From contig NZ_LMVL02000003.1 of NCBI RefSeq assembly GCF_001541345.2, positions 124,001-188,000 of the forward strand: 64,000 bases of DNA, read 5' to 3'. Every line of letters begins with the position of its first letter. Within the stretch, counting starts at the first letter, position 1. Origin of the DNA: Gillisella vitis (GTDB lineage Bacteria > Pseudomonadota > Alphaproteobacteria > Rhizobiales > Rhizobiaceae). A model generated the notes under the pieces. It had not been told where the DNA came from, did not search any database, and saw only the letters and a list, made by a program, of their open reading frames with translations. This document shows, in pieces, positions 9,844-19,455 of this stretch. The position numbers were made by a program, and so were the translations under genes.

Positions 9844-11478
9844 ATGCCCGGACCTGTTTTTGCCCACCTGTTTCAACGGTCTGCTTTAGGTCGGATGCTT
9901 GGCGCGGTTGCCTTTTGCGCCCTGGCACCGGTTGCGGTTTCGGCGGCGGAGCCAGCTGTAGCCACCCAATGGGGGTCGGTGACCGCGCCGGAGGCTCCCT
10001 CCAACCTCTGCGCGACATTGACGGCTGGCCTGACGGCCAAGGATGGTTCCCTCGATCATGCCGACGCCGATGGCAAGGCTCCCCATCCAGACCAGATGCG
10101 CTTGCAGGCTGCCATTGACGGCTGCGCAGGCGGTGCCGTCAAGCTCGTTCCCGGCGCTGAGGGGCAGGATGCGTTTTTGAGCGGACCGCTGAACTTGAAG
10201 AGCGGCGTTGTGCTGTGGATCGACAAGGGCGTGACGCTGTTTGCCTCCCGCGATCCCAAGGATTACGACAGTGGTGCTGGCGATTGCGGTACGGCCAATA
10301 CCTCATCCGCCAAGACCTGCAAGCCGCTGATTGCGGCCAAGGACACCAAAGGCAGCGGCATCGTTGGCGAAGGAAAGATCGATGGGCGCGGTGGTTCGCT
10401 GCTGTTGTCGGGCGACAATGCTGGCAAGCGGTCCTGGTGGGATGTGGCGTGGCAATCCAAGCAGGGATTGATCCAGCATGTGTTCCGGCTGGTGGAAATC
10501 GATGGCGGCGAGGATTTTACCCTGCACCGGATAACGCTGTTGAACAGCCCGAATTTTCATGTGGTGAGCAATGGTGTGACGGGCCTGACTGCCTGGGGGA
10601 TAAAGATCCTCAGCCCCAGTGCCGTCTATACCCGCCCGAATTACGCATGCCCGCCAGAGGCCACGCCTGACAAGCTGACGCCCGCCACCTGTTTCACGCC
10701 CGATACGGTCAAGAATACCGATGGGTTCGACCCGGGCCAGTCCTCGAAAGTCGTGCTCGCCTACAGCGCGATCAGCACTGGCGACGATCATGTGGCGATC
10801 AAGGCGGGCGGCGACAAGCCTTCGACGCGCATGACTTTTGCCCATAACCGGTTCTATTACGGCCACGGGATGTCGATTGGCTCCGAGACCGATACTGGCG
10901 TGGACGGTATCCATGTCTATGATCTGGTGATGGATGGCCATGACAGCCCGAACGGCAATGGCCTGCGGATAAAATCGGACACATCGCGGGGCGGCAAGGT
11001 CACCAATGTGCTGTATGAAGATGTCTGCATGCGCAATGTCGCCTTTCCCTTGGTATTCGATACCCGCTACTCGGACAAAACCGGTGGCCGTATCCCGGAT
11101 TTTTCCGGCATCACAGTGCGCAACCTGCGCTATACGGGGAGCACGACCGGCAGCGGTGGCCATGTGGTTTTGCGTGGCATCAGGGACGATGCGCATTATC
11201 AGCCGCTTGGCCTTTTCCTGGATACCATTCAGTTCGACGGCCCCCAGCCGCTTCTGGTCGGCTCCGCCGATCCGGCGGCAAAAGATCCGCCACTCAATGC
11301 CCATGTCACGATAGGGCCTGGCCCGGTCAGCTTTGCTGACCTTCTGAAGGCAGATCCGGCCCGCCGGGTGAAAACTGTCAATCTCGTGGATGCCAGTGAG
11401 GAAGATCCGGTTCCGCCGCTCGATTGCTCGTCGGCCTTCGTGCCGTTCTCGAGCTTTTTGGAGGGCGCACCGTTTTGA
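9844..11478 (+). CDS. pehA: Secreted polygalacturonase, glycoside hydrolase family 28
   Basis: A 544-residue pectinase precursor. A signal peptide covers about residues 1-25 (hydrophobic core MLGAVAFCALAPVAVSA, likely cut before AEP). The right-handed beta-helix carries all four family-28 signatures in order: NTDGFDP and TGDDHVAIK (catalytic aspartates), YGHGMSIGSE, and LRIKSD. It should hydrolyse alpha-1,4-galacturonan outside the cytoplasm. The ATG at 9844 is preferred because AAGGA lies 7 nt upstream and the signal peptide starts there. A chromosomal polygalacturonase is a known virulence trait of A. vitis on grapevine; the species link is inference. A beta-helix enzyme acting on another uronide is the alternative. 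Confidence 0.93.
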   Translation: MPGPVFAHLFQRSALGRMLGAVAFCALAPVAVSAAEPAVATQWGSVTAPEAPSNLCATLTAGLTAKDGSLDHADADGKAPHPDQMRLQAAIDGCAGGAVKLVPGAEGQDAFLSGPLNLKSGVVLWIDKGVTLFASRDPKDYDSGAGDCGTANTSSAKTCKPLIAAKDTKGSGIVGEGKIDGRGGSLLLSGDNAGKRSWWDVAWQSKQGLIQHVFRLVEIDGGEDFTLHRITLLNSPNFHVVSNGVTGLTAWGIKILSPSAVYTRPNYACPPEATPDKLTPATCFTPDTVKNTDGFDPGQSSKVVLAYSAISTGDDHVAIKAGGDKPSTRMTFAHNRFYYGHGMSIGSETDTGVDGIHVYDLVMDGHDSPNGNGLRIKSDTSRGGKVTNVLYEDVCMRNVAFPLVFDTRYSDKTGGRIPDFSGITVRNLRYTGSTTGSGGHVVLRGIRDDAHYQPLGLFLDTIQFDGPQPLLVGSADPAAKDPPLNAHVTIGPGPVSFADLLKADPARRVKTVNLVDASEEDPVPPLDCSSAFVPFSSFLEGAPF

Positions 11479-11661
11479 ACGGATCGTGTCGTAAAAAGAC
11501 ATAAATGGCAAACGCTTGCCTGCAATGGTGGCAGCCGGTCGTAGAGACTGTCCGAATAACGTCATAATCTTCCGGTTAAGACGGTGGGCACCTAGCATTT
11601 TACTTGCTCTGATGGATCGAGATTGTTAACTGCCCGAAGGGCTTAATTCAAAGGGACAAGA

Positions 11662-12225
11662 ATGCAGTTTGAAGAAACGAAGCTGTCGGGCGTTTTTCTG
11701 ATCACTCCAAAGCGGTTTGGGGATGCGCGCGGCTATTTCATGGAAACCTTCCGCGCCAGCCTGTTTGAAAGCGAAGTGGGATCTTTCACCTTCGTTCAGG
11801 ACAATAAGTCGTTTTCGGCAGAGGTTGGTACGGTTCGCGGCCTGCATTTCCAGTTGGACCCGAGGGCGCAGGGCAAGCTCGTGTCCTGTGCGGCTGGCGC
11901 TTTGCTGGATGTCGCTGTCGACATTCGCCGGGGTTCGCCGACCTACGGCCAGATGGTGAAAGCCGAACTGACCGCCGAAAACGGCTGCCAGCTTTGGGTG
12001 CCGCCGGGTTTTGCCCATGGCTTCTGCACATTGCAGCCCAATACCGTGATCAGCTACAAGGTGACGGATTATTACAGCCCGGATCATGACCGGGGCCTGT
12101 TGTGGAACGATCCGGCGCTGGCGATCGACTGGCCGGTGACGGAAGACAACGCCATCCTGTCTGACAAGGACAAGAAGCAGCCGAAACTGAGTGAGCTTGA
12201 GACGAATTTCGTCTATCGGCCTTAA
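11662..12225 (+). CDS. rfbC: dTDP-4-dehydrorhamnose 3,5-epimerase
   Basis: A 187-residue cupin enzyme, third step of dTDP-L-rhamnose synthesis. The catalytic histidine is in GTVRGLHFQLDP. PPGFAHGFCTL and the later VTDYYSP complete the RmlC active-site pattern. It is the first gene of a plus-strand rhamnose set (C-B-D-A), followed by rfbB after 69 bp. The 183 bp upstream separate it from the polygalacturonase gene and probably hold the promoter. Confidence 0.96.
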   Translation: MQFEETKLSGVFLITPKRFGDARGYFMETFRASLFESEVGSFTFVQDNKSFSAEVGTVRGLHFQLDPRAQGKLVSCAAGALLDVAVDIRRGSPTYGQMVKAELTAENGCQLWVPPGFAHGFCTLQPNTVISYKVTDYYSPDHDRGLLWNDPALAIDWPVTEDNAILSDKDKKQPKLSELETNFVYRP

Positions 12226-12294
12226 GCGCCTCTGCTTTTTGCCAATCTGCTTCATGCAAGTCTGTTCTATGAACGCTAGGGGATATCGAAAATC

Positions 12295-13353
12295 ATGCGC
12301 GTACTTGTAACCGGCGGCGCCGGCTTTATCGGATCGGCCGTCGTGCGGCATCTGGTGCTTGAAAAAGGCTATGACGTCCTGAATGTTGATAAGCTGACCT
12401 ATGCCGGTACCTTGACCTCGCTGAAATCGGTTGAGGCAAATCCGCTGTATCGGTTCCTTCAGGCCGATATCTGCGACGGCCAGGCGATTGCCTCGGCTTT
12501 TGCAAGCTTCAAGCCTGATCGTGTCATGCATCTGGCCGCCGAAAGTCATGTCGACCGCTCGATTACTGGCGCCAAGGATTTCGTTGAAACCAATGTGCTC
12601 GGCACGTTCACCATGCTGGAATGCGCCCGCGCCTATTGGCAGGCGCTGGAAGGCGCGAGCAAGGACGCTTTCCGCTTCCTGCATGTCTCGACCGACGAAG
12701 TCTATGGATCGCTGGGCGATGAGGGTTTGTTTACCGAAACAACCCCCTATGATCCAAGCTCTCCCTATTCAGCCTCGAAAGCGGCCTCCGACCATCTCGC
12801 CAAGGCCTGGGCGCGCACCTATGGCCTGCCGGTGGTGGTGTCGAATTGCTCCAACAATTACGGCCCCTTCCATTTCCCGGAAAAGCTCATTCCGCTGATG
12901 ATCATCAACGCGATGGAAGGAAAGCCTTTGCCGGTTTACGGCAATGGCGCCAATATCCGCGATTGGCTTTACGTCGAAGACCATGCAAGGGCGCTTGATA
13001 TCATCGCCGAACGTGGACAGATCGGTGAAACCTATAATGTCGGCGGCCGCAATGAGCGACGCAATATTGACGTCGTCACTCGTGTCTGCGCGCTGATGGA
13101 TGAACTGCATCCTTCAGGTGCACCACATGAGACGCTGATCCAATATGTGACCGACCGTCCCGGCCACGATGCTCGCTATGCCATTGATGCCACGCGGCTG
13201 GAAACCGAACTCGGTTGGAAGGCCCAGGAAAATTTCGAGACTGGCATCGAGAAGACCGTGAAATGGTATCTCGAAAACCGCTGGTGGTGGGAGCCGTTGC
13301 GCCAGGGCTATGATGGCAGCCGCCTTGGCCTGCTGAAGGCCGCGAGCAAATGA
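12295..13353 (+). CDS. rfbB: dTDP-glucose 4,6-dehydratase
   Basis: A 352-residue extended SDR enzyme, second step of dTDP-rhamnose synthesis. The NAD motif [16 protein letters not shown] opens the protein. [11 protein letters not shown] holds the catalytic Thr-Asp-Glu set, and [11 protein letters not shown] the Yxxx[19 protein letters not shown] is typical of RmlB. Its stop overlaps the rfbD start by 4 bp (ATGA). Confidence 0.97.
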   Translation: MRVLVTGGAGFIGSAVVRHLVLEKGYDVLNVDKLTYAGTLTSLKSVEANPLYRFLQADICDGQAIASAFASFKPDRVMHLAAESHVDRSITGAKDFVETNVLGTFTMLECARAYWQALEGASKDAFRFLHVSTDEVYGSLGDEGLFTETTPYDPSSPYSASKAASDHLAKAWARTYGLPVVVSNCSNNYGPFHFPEKLIPLMIINAMEGKPLPVYGNGANIRDWLYVEDHARALDIIAERGQIGETYNVGGRNERRNIDVVTRVCALMDELHPSGAPHETLIQYVTDRPGHDARYAIDATRLETELGWKAQENFETGIEKTVKWYLENRWWWEPLRQGYDGSRLGLLKAASK

Positions 13354-14255
13354 GCGGCGTGAAGCGCTATCTGGTGACGGGCCTGGCCGGGCAGGTTGTT
13401 CAATCACTGCTTGAGAAAGCCAGCGATCGCAAGGATCTGGACCTGATTGCTCTTGGGCGTCCGCAGCTTGATTTGGCCGATCCCTCGACGATTGAAGCGG
13501 CTGTGCGTGCCGCAAAACCCGACCTGGTTATTTCTGCTGCCGCCTATACCGCAGTCGACCAGGCCGAAACCGACGAGGCCGCAGCTTTCACGGTCAATGG
13601 CGAAGGGCCGGGGGAATTGGCGCGGGTTGCCAAGGCGCTGGATATCCCGATTATCCACATCTCGACCGATTATGTGTTCGATGGCAGCAAGGCTTCGCCC
13701 TATAACGAGGCCGATCCGGTTGCGCCGCTTGGCGTCTATGGCCGCAGCAAGCTGGAAGGCGAGCGCCGGGTGGCGGCGGAAACCGATAACCACGTGATCC
13801 TGCGTACCGCCTGGGTCTATAGCCCGTTCGGCAAGAATTTTCTGCTGACCATGTTGCGGCTGGCCGAAACCCGCGATGAACTGGGCGTAGTGGCCGACCA
13901 GATCGGCAATCCGACCTCGGCGCTCGATATTGCCGATGCTGTGCTGAAAGTTGCCGAAAACCTGCTGTCGTCCAAGGACGCGGATCTGCGCGGTACGTTC
14001 CACATGACGGGAACGGGAGAGGCGAGCTGGGCGGAATTTGCAGCGGAAATCTTCAGGCTTTCTGCTGACCAAAACGGCCCCTCGGCCAAAGTCAATCCGA
14101 TCCCGGCCAGCGCCTACCCGACGCCTGCCAAACGGCCTGCGAATTCCCGGCTGGATTGCGCCAAACTGGCTAGAGTTCATGCTATCGATATCCCCGATTG
14201 GCGCGTGTCGACGCAACTGGTCATCGACCGGTTACGGCGGCCAGCGGCAGTTTAG
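13350..14255 (+). CDS. rfbD: dTDP-4-dehydrorhamnose reductase
   Basis: A 301-residue SDR that makes the final reduction to dTDP-L-rhamnose using NAD(P)H. The nucleotide-binding region is [26 protein letters not shown] and [10 protein letters not shown] carry the catalytic Tyr and Lys region, and [14 protein letters not shown] is typical of RmlD. It is translationally coupled to rfbB by a 4-bp overlap and followed by rfbA after 77 bp. Confidence 0.96.
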   Translation: MSGVKRYLVTGLAGQVVQSLLEKASDRKDLDLIALGRPQLDLADPSTIEAAVRAAKPDLVISAAAYTAVDQAETDEAAAFTVNGEGPGELARVAKALDIPIIHISTDYVFDGSKASPYNEADPVAPLGVYGRSKLEGERRVAAETDNHVILRTAWVYSPFGKNFLLTMLRLAETRDELGVVADQIGNPTSALDIADAVLKVAENLLSSKDADLRGTFHMTGTGEASWAEFAAEIFRLSADQNGPSAKVNPIPASAYPTPAKRPANSRLDCAKLARVHAIDIPDWRVSTQLVIDRLRRPAAV

Positions 14256-14332
14256 AGTTGGTCCGGGCAACGATGGTCGCCAGCTTTCCTCAAAAGACAA
14301 CGAACACAAATGACGTGTCAGGAGTTTTATAA

Positions 14333-15196
<864 letters not shown>

Positions 15197-15224
15197 CGCT
15201 TTTAAATCGGACGCGTATCTGCAA

Positions 15225-15260
15225 TACAGCGCCACGCACCTGAGAGGGTGTGGCGCTGTA
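15225..15260 (+). terminator. Strong hairpin after rfbA
   Basis: TACAGCGCCACGCACC (15225-15240) pairs with GGTGTGGCGCTGTA (15247-15260) with a 2-nt bulge and a TGAGAG loop. It starts 29 bp after the rfbA stop. The tail after the stem is AACAGTTTATATA rather than a clean T-run, so it may be a weak terminator or an RNA-stabilising hairpin that reduces read-through into the glycosyltransferases. Confidence 0.55.
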
Positions 15261-15272
15261 ACAGTTTATATA

Positions 15273-15323
15273 TACTGCATAATTTTTTCCTCAAATCGAC
15301 TTTGATTTAAGGTTTATGCGGTA
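15273..15323. repeat. Dispersed imperfect palindrome (TGCATAA / TTATGC type), copy 1
   Basis: TACTGCATAA at 15273-15282 pairs with TTATGCGGTA at 15314-15323, and the interior CAAATCGA / TTGATTTAAG continues the symmetry. The layout matches the palindrome at 50656-50705. It lies between rfbA and the first glycosyltransferase gene. Confidence 0.6.
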
Positions 15324-15398
15324 AAATGCGGGCTGAGGTCTCGTTGCGGTCGGTGTTGGCGTTTCAAAAGTGAGGCCCGGTGAAATATTGTATCGGCT

Positions 15399-17387
15399 GT
15401 GGAGCGCATCCAGTGGTCTTATCGGTGGTGTGATGCGTTGAAGACCAGTGTGCTTGATGGACAGGATTCGACCGGGCTGGCGCAGATATGCGCCGCGCAG
15501 GGTTCGGCTGCTCGCCATCTCGCCGATAAGCCGGTGTTGATCTCAGTTGATGATCCCGACGGTTACCTTGGACCGTCGCCGCGTCTCTTGCTTCATCGTG
15601 CCGGTCGGGTTCCTGCCATTCTCAAACGGTCGTTGATCGTCAAAAATGCCGGACGCTTCCTGGGGTGGCTGCCTGATGATCTGGACGCGATCACACTGGT
15701 TGGCACGGTCATGGCCATACAGGCAAAGGATGGGGCCGTTGTGGGACGAAAACCGACCGTCACGATCCGTACGCTTTCCATCGCCGAAGCTGTCTTACGG
15801 GTGCTGATACGATGGCCCCGTGCCGGGCATACCTTGCTCCGCTTGCTGACGGCGCGAAACGTCAAAGGGGCGACGTCCCGGTTTCTCCGGTATTTTGAGG
15901 CCTTGTCGTCACCCTGCTATCAGGATTGGCTTCGGCTACGCGAAGATATGGACAGGCCACCACCTATCGCCGGCAGTTTGGCACCCCTTGTTTTGGTCAG
16001 TGTCATCGGAGCAGGTGAGGGGCAGACTGTCACGCGCAAAAGCCTTGATCGGCAGACTTATCGCCAAGTTGAATTTGTGGATCTGGAAGACCTGGCCGGT
16101 GGCCTGGCAAACCGCACGACAGAGAAGGATCTGTTCTGGTTGCTGGTGCCAGCGGGTGTCACCTTGTCGCCATTAGCGCTGCAATGGATGGTGGATTGCC
16201 TGATCCGTCACCCGCAGGCGGCAGGGGTCTATTGCGACGAGGACCAGGCTACCCGCAAGGGCGGACGAGCCGAGCCATTTTTCAAACCGGCCTGGAACCT
16301 GCCCCTGGTGCAAACCGGCTGGCTTCCGATGGACTGCGTTCTCTTGCGTTCTGCCTGCCTGCCGCAGCCTGTCGATGGCACCAATTTCGATGCGAACCGG
16401 CTCGTTATCCAGGCAGCAGCAGCGGGGGACATTCTTCATTTTCCCCGCGTTCTGGTTCACCGGTCCTCTCCACGGCCTGCTCTCACGCCATCGCGGCCTT
16501 TGCTTCAACCACGCAGCTTTCGTCCCCCTGTCACAGTGATCATTCCGACCCGTGACCGGGCGGATCTTCTCTCCGCCTGTCTCGATGGCCTGCTGGGCGG
16601 CACCGATCATGGTGAATTGGACATTATCGTCATCGACAATGACAGCAAGGAGGATGCGACGCGCATTCTTCTCGACAGAATTGAGGCGGAGGGCCATGTG
16701 CGGCGCTTGCCGATGCCCGGCACCTTCAATTTCTCCAGAGCCTGCAATCTCGGCATCAATCAGGCCCTGCATGAACGGATACTGCTGCTCAACAATGATG
16801 TCGAGCCGTTGGAGCGCGACTGGCTGGGTGAGATGAATGCCGAGCTGAACGATCCTCAGGTCGGTGCGGTTGGCGCCTTTTTGCTCTATCCCGATGGTTT
16901 TGTGCAGCATGCCGGTGTCACACTGGGGGCGGGATCCATCGCCCGCCACAGCTTCCATTTTCATGATCCTGACGGTGGCGAGGATTATGGCCTGCTTGCG
17001 CAGCGCCGCCATGTTTCCGCCGTCACGGCGGCCTGCCTCTTGACCCGAAAGAGCCATTGGTTGCAGGTGGGCGGTATGGATGAAGCGAATTTACCTGTTG
17101 CCTTCAATGACGTCGATTACTGTTTGAAGCTCCGCCGTGCCGGTCTCAATATCGTCTGGACGCCTCATGCACGCCTTGTTCATCGTGAATCCGTATCGCG
17201 TGGCCGTGACGATACCGTCGAAAAGCGGTTGCGCCTTGCCGGAGAGGAGAAGGTGATGTTCGAACGCTGGGCCGACGTGATCGATAACGATCCCTGCTAC
17301 AATCCGAATTGCTCGTTGAGTGCTGGTGATTTCGTGCTGGAAGCTGCGCCGCGCGACCTGTCGGCAAGGAGTGGCCGCATCCGATGA
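15399..17387 (+). CDS. Tandem-domain family 2 glycosyltransferase
   Basis: A 662-residue glycosyltransferase. The C-terminal half (from about residue 376) is a clear GT2 domain: VTVIIPTRDRADLLSACLDG, IDNDSKED and LLLNNDVEPLERDW, the NDV standing for the DxD metal site, then FNDVDYCLKLRRAG. The region at about 195-350 looks like a second, degenerate GT2 domain: KSLDRQTYRQVEFVDLE, then YCDEDQ and EPFFKPAWNLPLVQ, a pattern common in double-GT2 polysaccharide enzymes. The first 190 residues are unassigned. The GTG start at 15399 is the first after an in-frame stop, with no good ribosome binding site, so the start is uncertain. Next to the rhamnose genes, a rhamnosyltransferase role is possible but inferred. 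Confidence 0.85.
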   Translation: MERIQWSYRWCDALKTSVLDGQDSTGLAQICAAQGSAARHLADKPVLISVDDPDGYLGPSPRLLLHRAGRVPAILKRSLIVKNAGRFLGWLPDDLDAITLVGTVMAIQAKDGAVVGRKPTVTIRTLSIAEAVLRVLIRWPRAGHTLLRLLTARNVKGATSRFLRYFEALSSPCYQDWLRLREDMDRPPPIAGSLAPLVLVSVIGAGEGQTVTRKSLDRQTYRQVEFVDLEDLAGGLANRTTEKDLFWLLVPAGVTLSPLALQWMVDCLIRHPQAAGVYCDEDQATRKGGRAEPFFKPAWNLPLVQTGWLPMDCVLLRSACLPQPVDGTNFDANRLVIQAAAAGDILHFPRVLVHRSSPRPALTPSRPLLQPRSFRPPVTVIIPTRDRADLLSACLDGLLGGTDHGELDIIVIDNDSKEDATRILLDRIEAEGHVRRLPMPGTFNFSRACNLGINQALHERILLLNNDVEPLERDWLGEMNAELNDPQVGAVGAFLLYPDGFVQHAGVTLGAGSIARHSFHFHDPDGGEDYGLLAQRRHVSAVTAACLLTRKSHWLQVGGMDEANLPVAFNDVDYCLKLRRAGLNIVWTPHARLVHRESVSRGRDDTVEKRLRLAGEEKVMFERWADVIDNDPCYNPNCSLSAGDFVLEAAPRDLSARSGRIR

Positions 17388-18466
17388 AAAAACGCTGGTA
17401 CTGGCCGGTTCTGGAACAAGCTTTACCGCGACCCCGGCTGCGGGACCAAGCGGATGGAACGCCGCGCCGTCCGGTCAAGTCGGTTCTGGTCTTCGGTCGC
17501 GTTCCGAACCCCACATTCGATTATTATCTGCCTACCCGGCTGAATGCGGAGGGCATGCCTCCCTATCAGGTTCACGATATCAGAAAGCTTGACGCGGGCG
17601 CACTCGACCCCGACGGCGCATTTGTGGTGATCTGTCGCTATGCATCGCGGCCCTTGCTCCGCTGGATCGAAACCCATGCCGACAAGCTTGCCGGTGTCGG
17701 TCTGCTGCTGGATGACGACATCAATGCTGTGATCTCCAGCCGCGACGCCGATATCGCCTATAGCCTGTTTCTGTGGTTTCGGGCGCTTTATCCGCTGCGA
17801 CGCCTGAACCGCCATCTCGACATTCTATGGTTGTCCACACCGCAATTGTTCCAGGCGATTGGCGAGCCAAAGGCGCGGATTCTGCCGCCAGCTCCCCCCA
17901 GCAGCCTTTGGGAGCGCCGTTTGCAAGATGATGGGAGCGCTGATGGCGCGGCCAGCCAGGACAAGGTGGTGGTCGCCTATCACGCTACCGGCGTACATGT
18001 GGCGGAACATCACTTCCTGAAACCGGTCATCCGGACCGTGCTGGAACAGCGCCCCCAGGCGGTGTTCGAAGTGTTTGCGGGCAAGAAGGCGCGGGCGATC
18101 TGGAAAGACATGAACCGCGTAACGGTGAAGGCGCCGGTGTCCTGGCCACAATATCTGGTTTACGCGGGAAGGGCGCAGGTCGATATCATGCTGGTGCCCT
18201 TGGCGCCGTCCGAGGCCAATGACAGCCGGGCCTGCACCAAATTCATCGATGTGGCCCGGCTGGGCGCGGCAGGGCTGTTCTCAGAAGGCCTGGCCTATGG
18301 CGCCGAGGCTGATGATGCACAACCTCGATTGCCCTATGATCAGGCTGCCTGGATCGCAGAAATCATCCGCCTGATCGATAATCCCGCGGAAAGAGCCGAA
18401 GGAGCCGAGCGGATTCGCAACAAAGTGGCCCTGATGGGCACGACTTTTGAGCCGCTCTTGCCGTAA
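17384..18466 (+). CDS. GT-B fold glycosyltransferase (group 1-like)
   Basis: A 360-residue protein whose C-terminal half resembles group 1 glycosyltransferases: VVVAYHATGVHVAEHHFLKP, VFEVFAGKK and ISWP-like segments. The conserved acceptor-nucleotide region is represented by ANDSRACTKFIDVARLG. The N-terminal third (KSVLVFGRVPNPTFDYYLP) begins with a Rossmann-like strand. Its start overlaps the stop of the GT2 gene by 4 bp (ATGA), so the two act as a pair. Sugar and acceptor are unknown; O-antigen or another surface polysaccharide is likely from context. Confidence 0.72.
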   Translation: MKKRWYWPVLEQALPRPRLRDQADGTPRRPVKSVLVFGRVPNPTFDYYLPTRLNAEGMPPYQVHDIRKLDAGALDPDGAFVVICRYASRPLLRWIETHADKLAGVGLLLDDDINAVISSRDADIAYSLFLWFRALYPLRRLNRHLDILWLSTPQLFQAIGEPKARILPPAPPSSLWERRLQDDGSADGAASQDKVVVAYHATGVHVAEHHFLKPVIRTVLEQRPQAVFEVFAGKKARAIWKDMNRVTVKAPVSWPQYLVYAGRAQVDIMLVPLAPSEANDSRACTKFIDVARLGAAGLFSEGLAYGAEADDAQPRLPYDQAAWIAEIIRLIDNPAERAEGAERIRNKVALMGTTFEPLLP

Positions 18467-18526
18467 GGATTGACTTCCATATTTTTCAAGATCGCAGGAT
18501 GCCGTGCAGGCTGTCGGCAATCGTGA

Positions 18527-19267
18527 TCAGCCGTAGGGCGGATAATCGACGATCTTCTGTTCCCTGACGATAAACAGCTTACCTGTTTCCGTCTGCTGTG
18601 GCCCGACCAGCGGTAACAGCGCCTTGGCGACCTCTGAGGGATGCGGCAATGTATCAGGGTCTTCGCCCGGCATGGCCTGGGCGCGCATCGCCGTGCGGGT
18701 GGCACCGGGGTCGATGGAAAGGACGCGCAGCGGCAGGCGCTGGTTTTCGGCAGCCCAAGTGCGGGCCAGTGCTTCCACCGCAGCCTTGGAGGCGGAATAG
18801 GGACCCCAGAACGGCTTGCATTTATGCGGTGCGGCCGAGGACAGGATCAGGGCGCGGCCCTGATCGGATTTGGTGATCAGCGGATCGATCGAGCGGATCA
18901 GCCGCCAGGTGGCGGTGACATTGATGGTCATCACCTTTTCGAACACCTTGGCCTCGACATGGGCAACGGGCGAGATCGTGCCGAGCACGCCAGCATTGGC
19001 AACCAGAATATCCAGCTTACCCCAGCGCTCGAAAATTGATCCACCCAGCGCATCGATAGCGCTCATGTCGGCGAGATCGAAGGGCACCAGGGTCGCGCTG
19101 CCACCAGCCGAGGTAATGGCGTCATCGAGATCTTCCAGGCCCCCCACGGTACGGGCGCAGGCAATCACATGCGCGCCTGCCTTTGCCAGTTCCAGCGCGG
19201 TGAAATAGCCAATGCCGCGTGATGCGCCGGTGACCAGTGCGATCCGTCCCTTGAGATCAACCGTCAT
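18527..19267 (-). CDS. Short-chain dehydrogenase/reductase
   Basis: A 246-residue classical SDR. The cofactor motif is ALVTGASRGIGYFTALELA, NAG is present as LVANAGVLGTIS, and the catalytic pair is YSASKAAVEAL, with serine in LILSSAAPHKC. The ATG at 19267 is chosen because an AGGGGGA sequence lies about 8 nt upstream and family homology starts there. Substrate unknown. It is convergent with the second glycosyltransferase gene and lies downstream of purF on the same strand, separated by a large inverted repeat. Confidence 0.85.
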   Translation of the reverse strand: MTVDLKGRIALVTGASRGIGYFTALELAKAGAHVIACARTVGGLEDLDDAITSAGGSATLVPFDLADMSAIDALGGSIFERWGKLDILVANAGVLGTISPVAHVEAKVFEKVMTINVTATWRLIRSIDPLITKSDQGRALILSSAAPHKCKPFWGPYSASKAAVEALARTWAAENQRLPLRVLSIDPGATRTAMRAQAMPGEDPDTLPHPSEVAKALLPLVGPQQTETGKLFIVREQKIVDYPPYG

Positions 19268-19313
19268 GTCCGCTTCCCCCCTCATCATCTCATGCAACGC
19301 TGATAATCGGCCT

Positions 19314-19455
19314 ACAGTCTGTTCAAGAATTGCTGCTGGCGCAGCGAAAATGGTGATTTCGAGAACCGGAGCGGAGCGTATTCAAATACGTGAGCCTAGG
19401 TAAGCGCAGAAATTACCATTTGCAGCCCGCCAGCGGCGATTCTTGGATAGACTGT
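19314..19455. repeat. 142-bp imperfect inverted repeat abutting the purF stop codon
   Basis: The outer left arm (ACAGTCTGTTCAAGAATTGC from 19314, continuing through CTGGCG and AAATGGTGATTTC) is matched by the reverse complement of the right arm ending at 19455 (ACAGTCTATCCAAGAATCGC when read on the minus strand, then CGCTGGCG and AAATGGTAATTTC). The symmetry continues inward to a centre at GTATTCAAATAC (19378-19389). The right end overlaps the purF stop codon by one base. It would fold into one long hairpin in either transcript. It resembles dispersed palindromic elements of rhizobial genomes. Confidence 0.75.

Noticed and set aside
10303..11598. A 431-residue minus-strand open frame
   Set aside because: Antisense to the polygalacturonase gene, which has a signal peptide and all family motifs.
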